Source: an uncultured Bacteroidales bacterium (lineage in GTDB: Bacteria; Bacteroidota; Bacteroidia; Bacteroidales; Paludibacteraceae). From it: a DNA stretch of 20,524 bases. Made by a program: the position numbers and the translations under genes. Of the stretch, positions 14,027 through 20,524 are shown in pieces (the first letter of the stretch is position 1; each line of letters begins with the position of its first letter). The DNA lies in the NCBI GenBank assembly GCA_937915765.1, contig CALGHE010000127.1, forward strand, positions 1 through 20,524, in the 5' to 3' direction. The notes under the pieces were generated by a model. The model was not told the DNA's origin. It worked only from the letters and a program-made list of their open reading frames with translations, and did not search any database.

Positions 14027-16558
14027 TCACCTCAAATTTTGCAGAACAGTTTCGAGATGAGAGATGTCGGCAATCATCACCTGCCGCGGTTTGCTTCCCT
14101 CAACCGGACCTACAATCTTAGCCGCCTCCAGCTGGTCCATGATACGTCCTGCGCGGTTAAATCCGATAGAGAACTTGCGCTGAATCATCGACGTTGAGCC
14201 TTGCTGATTAGCCACCACGAGCATAGCCGCCTCGTCGAACAGCGGGTCACGTTTAGCGAGGTCCACATTCTTCACCTCGCCGCCCTCTTCGCCCACATAC
14301 TCAGGCAGCAAGAAAGCGGTCGGATAGCCCTGCTGTTCAGAAATATACTGTGTGATGCCCTCGACCTCCGGAGTATCGACAAAGGCGCACTGCACACGTT
14401 CAAAATCATTGCCCTGCGAGATGAGCATATCACCACGTCCGATAAGCTGTTCCGCCCCGCCCTGGTCAAGAATAACCCTCGACTCCAGTCCCGTAGAAAC
14501 CTTGAACGCGAACCTTGCCGGGAAGTTAGCCCTGATTACCCCGGTGATGATATTTGCCGAAGGCCTCTGAGTAGCAAGAATCATGTGAATACCCACGGCA
14601 CGCGCCTTCTGAGCTATACGCGCGATAGGCGTTTCAACCTCCTTGCCCACCTGCATGATAAGGTCGGCAAACTCGTCAATAACCACCACTATATAAGGCA
14701 GGAACTTATGGCCGTTATTCGGATTAAGCTTTCGATTGACAAACTTCTCATTATATTCGACTAGCTGTCTGACCTTAGCGTCCTTGAGCAGCTCGTACCG
14801 CGCGTCCATCTCGATACACAACGAGTTGAGAGTCTGCACCACCTTTGTCACATCAGTAATAATCGCATCTTCCGCATCCGGCATTTTGGCAAGGAAATGC
14901 TTCACGATAGGCGCGTACATGCTGAACTCCACCATCTTAGGGTCAACCATCACAAACTTAAGTTCCGCAGGATGTTTTTTATACAAAAGCGACGTGATTA
15001 TCGCGTTCAGCCCCACAGACTTACCCTGCCCGGTAGCTCCCGCCACAAGAATATGCGGCATCTTGCAAAGGTCAACCATATAGACCTCGTTAGTGATAGT
15101 GCGTCCCATTGCGATAGGCAGCTCAAACTTGGTCTCCTGAAACTTCTTGCTTCCGATGATTTCGCCCATAGGCACCATCTTAGGCTTTGAGTTAGGCACT
15201 TCAATACCGATAGTTCCCTTGCCCGGAATAGGCGCAATAATACGAATACCCTTGGCCGCGATGGAAAGAGCAATATCATCGCCCAAGTTTTTAATCTTAG
15301 AAATCTTGACACCGGGAGCCAGCGTCACCTCATAGAGCGTCACAGTAGGCCCAACAGTGGCAGATATAGAAGTCAGCTCAACGCCGAAGCTGCTAAGCAC
15401 CTCACGAATTCTTTCGTTATTTCTTCTGAGTTCGTCTTCGTCATACCCTCTGTCAACATCATACTTCTTAAACAGATCCAGCGGCGGCTTCTTGTAAAAT
15501 TCAAGGTCCTTCGTCGGGTCGTACGGCTCTATATTGTCAGGGTCAAAAGCCTCTTCCTCAACAACCTCGTTGATAGTAAACGTCTCTTCCTGACTTTCAA
15601 GTTGTTCCATGCCAGAAAGATCCTCTTCCGAGTTAGGCACATTTATGATGAACGAATCATGCTCACCCGTCTTGGACTTTTCTGAGTTGCCCTCAACCTG
15701 CGGTTCAGCCTCTCGATCCGCGTTATCCACATCGCCCTCTGCGTCATCACCATCATCATCACCATCATCATCCTCCGGCTCGTCTTCGTCAGAAGCGTCA
15801 TCATCCTCATATTCGTCCGCCGCCTCGTCGTCACAGTCTGCCGAATCAGAACCGTCCGTCTCTTCGGCAACAACGGCAGCATCAGTTCCGTCCGCGCTTT
15901 TCCCGAACTTGCTTTTCAGCCAACGGCCCGCGCTCTGCAGCACCGGCAACGTGGAAGGATACATGAATATGCAGAAGAGCAACATGGTGGAGAAGAGCAG
16001 CAAAATAGTGCCCAGCCATCCAATTCGCGCGTCGAACCACAAACCGATCTGGTGCCCATGCTCACCGCCAAGAAACATAAACGAAGAGTCATAAAGCGGC
16101 CTGAAGAAAAATCCGAAAAAGAGCGAAGACCATATCATCAAAAAAGAAGAGACAAAAAAGACCTTCTTTAGCGAAAAAGATATATTCTTCAAAATCAGTC
16201 TGATACCAAGTAGAACAAAAAAGAAAAGCATCGCAAAGCAAGAGACGCCAAAAGTCCTGTTTATGAAGAAATCAGCGGCCAAAGCTCCATAGTAGCCAGC
16301 CCAATTCTGAATCTGGCTCCGGATGTAAGAACTGTCATTGCTCACCGAATTCTGAATAAAGCTCTGGTCCTCGCCACCCGTGAAAAAGAAAGAGATGAAC
16401 GCCAACAACAGATACAGACACAAGAAACAGACCGCAATACCAATTGCGACCCGAGTGTTCTCGTTTCTGAAAAATGCGACAATCTTCATAATCAGCCCCA
16501 CATTCTCCTTTTCATCGGACGAACTAACCTCCTTTTTCCCTTTTTTCTCTTTTCCCAT
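14027..16558 (-). CDS. ftsK: DNA translocase FtsK
   Basis: The protein has 843 residues from the ATG at 16558 (MGKEKKGKK); a TTG at 16585 would add nine residues but is a poorer start. Four membrane segments lie within residues ~37-200. A strongly acidic Asp/Glu-rich linker (about 230-285) is followed by the alpha/beta motor: Walker A GATGQGKS at 507-514, VVVIDEFADLI as Walker B, and the RAVGIHMILATQRPSANIITG strand region. The C-terminal gamma domain (last ~65 residues, SMIQRKFSIGFNRAGRIMDQLE) reads the polar KOPS sequences on DNA. FtsK sits at the septum and pumps chromosome DNA so that dimers can be resolved at dif. The linker is shorter than in E. coli, normal for Bacteroidota. A -7 box lies 40 nt upstream and a terminator follows. 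Confidence 0.97.
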   Translation of the reverse strand: MGKEKKGKKEVSSSDEKENVGLIMKIVAFFRNENTRVAIGIAVCFLCLYLLLAFISFFFTGGEDQSFIQNSVSNDSSYIRSQIQNWAGYYGALAADFFINRTFGVSCFAMLFFFVLLGIRLILKNISFSLKKVFFVSSFLMIWSSLFFGFFFRPLYDSSFMFLGGEHGHQIGLWFDARIGWLGTILLLFSTMLLFCIFMYPSTLPVLQSAGRWLKSKFGKSADGTDAAVVAEETDGSDSADCDDEAADEYEDDDASDEDEPEDDDGDDDGDDAEGDVDNADREAEPQVEGNSEKSKTGEHDSFIINVPNSEEDLSGMEQLESQEETFTINEVVEEEAFDPDNIEPYDPTKDLEFYKKPPLDLFKKYDVDRGYDEDELRRNNERIREVLSSFGVELTSISATVGPTVTLYEVTLAPGVKISKIKNLGDDIALSIAAKGIRIIAPIPGKGTIGIEVPNSKPKMVPMGEIIGSKKFQETKFELPIAMGRTITNEVYMVDLCKMPHILVAGATGQGKSVGLNAIITSLLYKKHPAELKFVMVDPKMVEFSMYAPIVKHFLAKMPDAEDAIITDVTKVVQTLNSLCIEMDARYELLKDAKVRQLVEYNEKFVNRKLNPNNGHKFLPYIVVVIDEFADLIMQVGKEVETPIARIAQKARAVGIHMILATQRPSANIITGVIRANFPARFAFKVSTGLESRVILDQGGAEQLIGRGDMLISQGNDFERVQCAFVDTPEVEGITQYISEQQGYPTAFLLPEYVGEEGGEVKNVDLAKRDPLFDEAAMLVVANQQGSTSMIQRKFSIGFNRAGRIMDQLEAAKIVGPVEGSKPRQVMIADISHLETVLQNLR
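15745..15772. repeat. Short tandem repeat in the ftsK acidic linker
   Basis: A 12-nt unit (CATCACCATCAT on plus) is repeated about 2.3 times. It encodes Asp/Gly runs in the FtsK linker. Its length is in phase with codons, so copy changes would keep the frame. Confidence 0.7.
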
Positions 16559-16598
16559 TACACTTAACTTTACGATATTTCCCAAAAAACATGGTTCG

Positions 16599-16606
16599 CA
16601 AAGTTA
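16599..16606 (-). promoter_or_regulatory. Candidate -7 box for ftsK
   Basis: The minus strand reads TAACTTTG, an exact TAnnTTTG, 40 nt before the ATG at 16558. The nearest upstream TTTG (16632-16635) is 25 bp away, longer than the usual 19-21. Confidence 0.4.
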
Positions 16607-16697
16607 GTCAAAAGTTAGATAAATTTTTAAACAAAAGACATATTTTATTTGCAAAGCCACAACACACAAGCACAGCAAAAGAGCCACGAAGCAAATC

Positions 16698-16782
16698 AGG
16701 TTCGGAAAATGTGTAAAATATCACATTTTAGGTTCGGAAAATGTGTAAAATGTCACACTTTAGGTTCGGAAAATGTGTAAAA
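16698..16782. repeat. Three direct 32-bp repeats (iterons) in the ftsK/ATPase divergent region
   Basis: Copies of AGGTTCGGAAAATGTGT start at 16698, 16730 and 16762, exactly 32 bp apart; the third is truncated near 16782. The first two copies continue into an inverted repeat: AAAATGTG with CACATTTT is perfect in copy 1, and copy 2 has one mismatch. The array ends 3 nt before the -33 element of the plus-strand ATPase gene, which suggests an operator. Confidence 0.85.
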
Positions 16783-16785
16783 AAA

Positions 16786-16816
16786 TTGGAAAAACAAAAA
16801 AAAAGAAATACATTTG
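16786..16816 (+). promoter_or_regulatory. Bacteroidetes-type promoter of the DUF4143 ATPase gene
   Basis: TTG at 16786-16788 is followed by a 20-bp spacer and TACATTTG at 16809-16816. The expected start leaves about 25 nt of leader before the ATG at 16848. It also excludes an upstream ATG at 16773 that lies inside the third repeat. Confidence 0.6.
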
Positions 16817-16847
16817 CAGGCAGAAAAACACTGAAAGCAAACAAATT

Positions 16848-18173
16848 ATGACCATATACAGAAACGCAATAGACCAACTGGCCGAATGGAAAAACAAAAA
16901 AGAACGCAACCCCATCCTAATACAAGGAGCCAGACAAATAGGCAAAACATGGGTGATGAAAGAGTTCGGCAAAAGACACTTCCGCAACGTGCTGGAGGTG
17001 AACTTTGACATGCACCAAGACATAGCGGAACTGTTCAAACGGACAAAAGACCCGCACAGACTGATTTCTGAGCTTCAGCTGTTTGCCGACTTCAAAATAG
17101 AAGCCGGACAGACGCTGCTGATCTTTGACGAGATACAAGCCAGCGAAGAGGCTCTGAACAGCCTGAAATATTTTGCCGAACTTATGCCAGACTTGCATAT
17201 AGTAGCGGCAGGCTCGCTCTTAGGCGTTGCAGTGAAGCACAAAAACATGACCGTGCCGGTCGGGAAAGTGGAGATTCTGAATATGTATCCAGTTTCGTTC
17301 GACGAATACTTTCACACCTCAAAGCCGCATCTGTGGGAGGCGCTGCAAAAGGCAGAGAGGCCGGAAGCTCTTCCGGTAGCTTTGCTTCAGAGCCTGAACG
17401 AACATTACCGCCAATATCTCATCTGCGGCGGAATGCCCAAAGCGGCTCTTGCCATGCTGAACGGCGAAGGGACGAGCAAGGTTGACGAAGAGCTGCACAA
17501 TATCGTAGCCATGTATGAAGCGGACTTTTCCAAATATGCCACATCAACAGAAGTTATACGCATAGGGCAGATATGGCGGAGTTTGCCTTCTCAACTCGCA
17601 AAAGAAAACCGCAAATTCATATACAAAGTGGTTCGCACAGGAGCAAGGGCGAGAGAGTACGAAGACGCGCTCATGTGGCTGCAGAGCGCCGGACTGGTCT
17701 GCCTGGTGAATGCGGTGTCCAAAGCCGGGCTGCCATTGTCTGCATACAAAGAGCTTTCGACCTTTAAAGTTTACTCGTTAGACTGCGGAGTTCTCAGATA
17801 CCTCTGCAGGCTTCCGGCCGAAGCCCTTTTAGGAAACACGCCTGCATTTGCAGAGATGAAGGGCGCTGTAACAGAAAACTTTGTGCTGCAGTCCATTCTT
17901 CCGTATTTAGAATGCGACCCGTATTACTGGACATCAGACGGCAAGGCGGAGGTTGACTTCGTGACACAGATAGGCACAGACATAGTGCCGATAGAGGTGA
18001 AGGCAGGCACAAGCCTGTCCGGACAAAGCCTCAAATCATACTCGGACAAGTTCCAGCCTAAGAAGATGATTCGCCTTGCGCAGACCGACCTGTATGTCAA
18101 AGAAAATCTGCTGTCTGTGCCGTTGCCGCTGGCATTTATGTTTAAGAAATTTTTCAGACAGGCGATTTTATAG
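16848..18173 (+). CDS. ATP-binding protein with AAA+ domain and C-terminal DUF4143
   Basis: The protein has 441 residues. The N-terminal P-loop domain has Walker A GARQIGKT (27-34), Walker B LLIFDEIQ (90-97) and a sensor-like HIVAAGSLLGVAVK. The middle is helical. The C-terminal DUF4143 region carries E368-V-D370 and I-E383-V-K385-A-G, the spaced acid/ExK pattern of a PD-(D/E)XK nuclease-like fold. Family function is unknown; members are abundant and strain-variable in Bacteroidales and anaerobes, and a nuclease or defence-related role has been suggested only by fold. The start at 16848 (MTIYRNAIDQL) fits homologous N-termini and the promoter; an in-frame ATG at 16773 would add a lysine-rich 25-residue tail. 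It is the only plus-strand gene, divergent from ftsK and convergent with the GH5 gene. Cytoplasmic. Confidence 0.9.
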   Translation: MTIYRNAIDQLAEWKNKKERNPILIQGARQIGKTWVMKEFGKRHFRNVLEVNFDMHQDIAELFKRTKDPHRLISELQLFADFKIEAGQTLLIFDEIQASEEALNSLKYFAELMPDLHIVAAGSLLGVAVKHKNMTVPVGKVEILNMYPVSFDEYFHTSKPHLWEALQKAERPEALPVALLQSLNEHYRQYLICGGMPKAALAMLNGEGTSKVDEELHNIVAMYEADFSKYATSTEVIRIGQIWRSLPSQLAKENRKFIYKVVRTGARAREYEDALMWLQSAGLVCLVNAVSKAGLPLSAYKELSTFKVYSLDCGVLRYLCRLPAEALLGNTPAFAEMKGAVTENFVLQSILPYLECDPYYWTSDGKAEVDFVTQIGTDIVPIEVKAGTSLSGQSLKSYSDKFQPKKMIRLAQTDLYVKENLLSVPLPLAFMFKKFFRQAIL

Positions 18174-18174
18174 C

Positions 18175-18223
18175 AGATGTAGCGTGCTGCGCATCAATAA
18201 AAGAGACGTTGCTCGCTACATCT
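18175..18223. terminator. Bidirectional hairpin between the convergent ATPase and GH5 genes
   Basis: AGATGTAGCG (18175-18184) and CGCTACATCT (18214-18223) are perfect 10-nt arms, extendable by two more pairs after one mismatch. The left arm begins just after the ATPase stop; the right arm contains the last Met codon and stop of the GH5 gene. T-tracts are weak on both sides. The right half matches the palindrome at 5871-5891 in 18 of 21 positions. Confidence 0.6.
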
Positions 18224-19364
18224 TCATAATTTTGTCCACAACATACCGTCCGGAGTCGCTCAAAATAGCAGAAGACGCGTCGTACATATTTCCGCAGTTC
18301 CACTTCAGAGCCGCGCACACTCCGCCTTCGGCGCTAAAGTTCCAGTTGCACCAGCTGACACGCTGCCCAGCCGAGTTCTCGCCGTCAAATATCCTCATCC
18401 ACACGTCCGCCAAGTCCGGACGGAAGTTTGTCCAACCGCTGGCATCCGTAGTGCCCCACTCCGTCACGAAAATCGGCAACGCCTCCAATATCGGCGGCAC
18501 TCCGTTCTCCGCATCCCCATCAGTAAAAAGTTTGAAGAAATCAACACCCTCGAACTTAGTGTCCGTGTCAGTTTTTCTACCGTCGTTATGAGAAGCTGCG
18601 TAAAAATGAAACGAATACATCACATTATCAAAACAATTGCCAGCACAATCTGCAGGCTCAAAGCCTATCACATCTTGCGGCCTCTGACTCCACGACGGAG
18701 TGCCGCAAACCACAACCACATCAGGGTCGTACTGCCGCACAATGCAGAGCATCTCCTCGCAATAAGGCTTTATCACATCACGCCAAGAAACATCCGTCAC
18801 CTCGCCGCGCGAGTTAGGCTCGTTGCAAAGCTCATAAATCACATGTTTCTGATTCTTAAAACGCTTTGCACAATAGTGAAAAAACGTGGCGGCAAGGTCC
18901 ATTCCGGACAGCGGACAATTTCGATATTTAGCATCTTGCGGATTTCCAGGATTATGCACATGCCAGTCTATCAGGCAATAGATGCCATTTTCGCCGCACC
19001 ACCTCACCGCATTCTCCACATGAAAAGTCAGATGTGTAGGATTACAAAAAAAGCCGCCCTCCTCGTTGACATAAACCACAATGCGAAACACGTTGCATCC
19101 CCACCGCTCTTTCATAAACTTCACGTTCGCCGAAGTAACATTTGCCGCACCTGACCACTGCAGGCCGTGCGAGCTGAACCCTTTTATCTGAACTGGCTCG
19201 CCGCAATCAGAACATAACACACGCACACCTCTTCCGTTAGGAGCAACCTTCAGCTTACCCCACTTATCAACCGGCGACCCTGCCGGATAGTCTGAAGCCG
19301 GAAACGGTTCCGCCCCAGCCACAAAAGACCAGTCTATATCACCTTTGTTCACCATAGCAATCAT
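18216..19364 (-). CDS. Glycoside hydrolase family 5 (cellulase-type), Cys-rich, no signal peptide
   Basis: The protein has 382 residues with a GH5 TIM-barrel pattern: GRGVRVLCSDCGEPVQIKGF, SSHGLQW, CNVFRIVVYV, LIDWHVHNPG (His135), IYELCNEPN with the acid/base Glu182, MYSFHFYA, IFVTEWG with the nucleophile Glu302, and SWCNWNFS. Members hydrolyse beta-1,4 glucans or mannans; the closest general pattern is of endoglucanases. In-frame stops lie just upstream of the ATG, so no signal peptide has been missed, and the N-terminus (MIAMVNKGDIDW) is not hydrophobic. Seventeen cysteines are unusual for a GH5 domain. Either it acts in the cytoplasm on imported sugar or it leaves by another route. The lipoprotein gene ends 58 nt upstream on the same strand. 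The stop codon lies inside a hairpin arm. Confidence 0.88.
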   Translation of the reverse strand: MIAMVNKGDIDWSFVAGAEPFPASDYPAGSPVDKWGKLKVAPNGRGVRVLCSDCGEPVQIKGFSSHGLQWSGAANVTSANVKFMKERWGCNVFRIVVYVNEEGGFFCNPTHLTFHVENAVRWCGENGIYCLIDWHVHNPGNPQDAKYRNCPLSGMDLAATFFHYCAKRFKNQKHVIYELCNEPNSRGEVTDVSWRDVIKPYCEEMLCIVRQYDPDVVVVCGTPSWSQRPQDVIGFEPADCAGNCFDNVMYSFHFYAASHNDGRKTDTDTKFEGVDFFKLFTDGDAENGVPPILEALPIFVTEWGTTDASGWTNFRPDLADVWMRIFDGENSAGQRVSWCNWNFSAEGGVCAALKWNCGNMYDASSAILSDSGRYVVDKIMKM

Positions 19365-19422
19365 AATTCAGCAACACTACATTAATTATTTTTCACCCGA
19401 AAGACAAAAACCATCTGCAAAT

Positions 19423-20247
19423 TCACCTTGTCTGAAAGATACTGCTGCAACGCTCCATAGCCTCATGAACGATTTCCAGCAAATCCTTGTCGCCATAGCC
19501 CGCACAGCCTTTCGCCTTTTCTTCACAGTCGTCACCGATGATGGTATAAGACAACGAATCGTTAATTTGACGAACGTCAACCTCTTGTCCATTCCTTTTC
19601 AATGTTGATTCATAAATAGTATCAAGTTTCAGAGGCATACCATCTATGAAATCGTCCCCAACCGGACTTTCTGACACACTGCAAGTTAACACATGCACCA
19701 ACTTGCCATCTTTGGCATATTTAGCTTCCGAATTATATTCACGACTATACCATCCGCCAAATTGTCCGCCTCCTCCTTCTTCATAACCAACTATGCCATT
19801 GTCGTAGTAATACTTATAGGTATAAGAACCCATATCACCGCAAGACTCACGAAAACAGGACATTATCTTTATTCCATTTCTATAAACATGCATTGTATCT
19901 CCGCTGCAGCCGGATTCATCTTCACTCTCAACCGTATTGGTGGAATATTGGGCACTTTCGGAATACTCCCAATCATTTAATGAACGTGCGATATCATCAA
20001 TCGACTTCCAATCCAAAATTCCGCTGTCACAATTTTTCAACAGGAAAGAATCAGTAATGTAAAGCACAGTTTCATCACCTAACTTCCGAATTACAGAGTC
20101 TCTTTTCCCTCTATTTTCGACCGTCATTTTATCAACAACAGAATCCGCCACCATAACATCATGTGTGACAGGCATGCTCTCCACACTCTGTCGTGAACAA
20201 GACACAACAGCAAAAAAGCATAAAACAAAAGCTATGACAAGGCGCAT
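19423..20247 (-). CDS. Lipoprotein of unknown function
   Basis: The protein has 274 residues from the ATG at 20247, chosen because it gives a lipoprotein signal: MRLVIAFVLCFFAVVSC, with Cys17 as the acylation site. An open extension to 20307 lacks these features and runs into the intergenic space. The mature part is acidic with short repeats of YxxG type (HVYRNGIKIMSCF; YKYYYDNGIVGYEEGG; KYAKDGKLVHVLTC), loosely like MORN or YD-type repeats, and six to eight cysteines. No family is recognised. It follows the PD-(D/E)XK-type gene by about 47 nt and precedes the GH5 gene, so the three may be co-transcribed. Confidence 0.75.
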   Translation of the reverse strand: MRLVIAFVLCFFAVVSCSRQSVESMPVTHDVMVADSVVDKMTVENRGKRDSVIRKLGDETVLYITDSFLLKNCDSGILDWKSIDDIARSLNDWEYSESAQYSTNTVESEDESGCSGDTMHVYRNGIKIMSCFRESCGDMGSYTYKYYYDNGIVGYEEGGGGQFGGWYSREYNSEAKYAKDGKLVHVLTCSVSESPVGDDFIDGMPLKLDTIYESTLKRNGQEVDVRQINDSLSYTIIGDDCEEKAKGCAGYGDKDLLEIVHEAMERCSSIFQTR

Positions 20248-20294
20248 AATTTCAAAATTTAAACTCTGAAAAAGATGATGTTTCGAAAATGATT

Positions 20295-20524
20295 TCAACC
20301 CAGCCACTCTTTTTTATAATCATCGATGTTCCTTGTCTCGCCACTGAAGTTCGCGCCAATCAGGGCAATCTTTTTGCCGCTTGCGAGGAACGGTTGGGCG
20401 TAGTTCTTCTCCTTGATTTGTGCCATTGCCTCTTCGGCTGTGCCATTATATTTGAACTCGAAAATATAAACGTAATCGGGTGTCTCAATGGTCATATCTA
20501 CACGTCCGTTGGAGGTGTGAAACT
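20295..20524 (-). CDS. C-terminal end of an AAA-ATPase-like/PD-(D/E)XK nuclease-family protein (partial)
   Basis: Only the last ~76 codons are inside the window; the frame is open at the right edge, and the internal Met at 20495 is not the start. The visible part reads SNGRVDMTIETPDYVYIFEFKYNG, AEEAMAQIKEKNYAQPF and KKIALIGANFSGETRNIDD (each quoted in part), matching the PDDEXK_9 domain that ends the AAA-ATPase-like/DUF1703 proteins of Bacteroidales. The D...E-F-K core corresponds to the PD-(D/E)XK site. Function of the family is unknown. An N-terminal P-loop domain would be expected to the right of the window. Confidence 0.8.
   Translation of the reverse strand, partial: FHTSNGRVDMTIETPDYVYIFEFKYNGTAEEAMAQIKEKNYAQPFLASGKKIALIGANFSGETRNIDDYKKEWLG

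Noticed and set aside
16559..16585. TTG start for ftsK at 16585
   Set aside because: The ATG at 16558 gives a normal FtsK N-terminus and needs no alternative start codon.
16698..16782. Possible CRISPR array
   Set aside because: The 32-bp units abut as tandem repeats with no unique spacers; they lie within a promoter and there are no cas genes.
16773..16847. Upstream in-frame ATG extending the DUF4143 ATPase by 25 residues
   Set aside because: It lies inside the third iteron and upstream of the predicted promoter; the added Lys-rich sequence does not resemble the family N-terminus.

Overview
The window looks like a chromosomal segment of a Bacteroidales (Bacteroidota) bacterium. The evidence is a PorP/SprF-family protein and a type IX secretion (T9SS) plug-domain protein, a very large secreted adhesin-like protein, several TAnnTTTG -7 boxes (the Bacteroidetes sigma factor motif), weak Shine-Dalgarno sequences, and a P-loop ATPase/DUF4143 gene of a kind common in this order. 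Almost everything is on the minus strand; the only clear plus-strand gene is the DUF4143 ATPase.

Layout from left to right. Positions 1-2689 hold the first ~896 codons of a secreted multidomain protein running off the left edge, preceded in transcription by a PorP/SprF gene (2810-3787) that has a good promoter and an abutting palindrome. Next come a polyprenyl-phosphate sugar-1-phosphate transferase (3998-5407), a 492-bp intergenic stretch full of hairpins and repeats (5408-5899), an M13 metallopeptidase lipoprotein (5900-7933) and an ABC-F ATPase (7992-9623). A 244-bp intergenic stretch with 20-bp inverted repeats follows.

A tight minus-strand run then reads lolA-like, trxB, T9SS plug-domain protein, aminotransferase (13927 down to 9868), with ftsK (14027-16558) upstream. 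Between ftsK and the divergent DUF4143 ATPase (16848-18173) lie three direct 32-bp repeats just upstream of a well-formed promoter. A convergent hairpin separates the ATPase from a Cys-rich GH5 glycosidase without a signal peptide (18216-19364). This is preceded in transcription by a lipoprotein of unknown function (19423-20247) and the 3' end of a PD-(D/E)XK-type protein (20295 to the right edge).

Much of the window concerns the cell envelope: PorP/SprF plus its probable partner adhesin, the SprA-associated plug protein, lipoprotein transport (LolA), sugar-lipid priming, and a lipoprotein peptidase. The rest is housekeeping (FtsK, TrxB, ABC-F, aminotransferase). The least explained items are the repeats: the structured element at 5650-5840, a palindrome family seen at 5871-5891 and again at 18175-18223, the inverted-repeat-bounded 9637-9836 segment, and the 32-bp iterons at 16698-16782.
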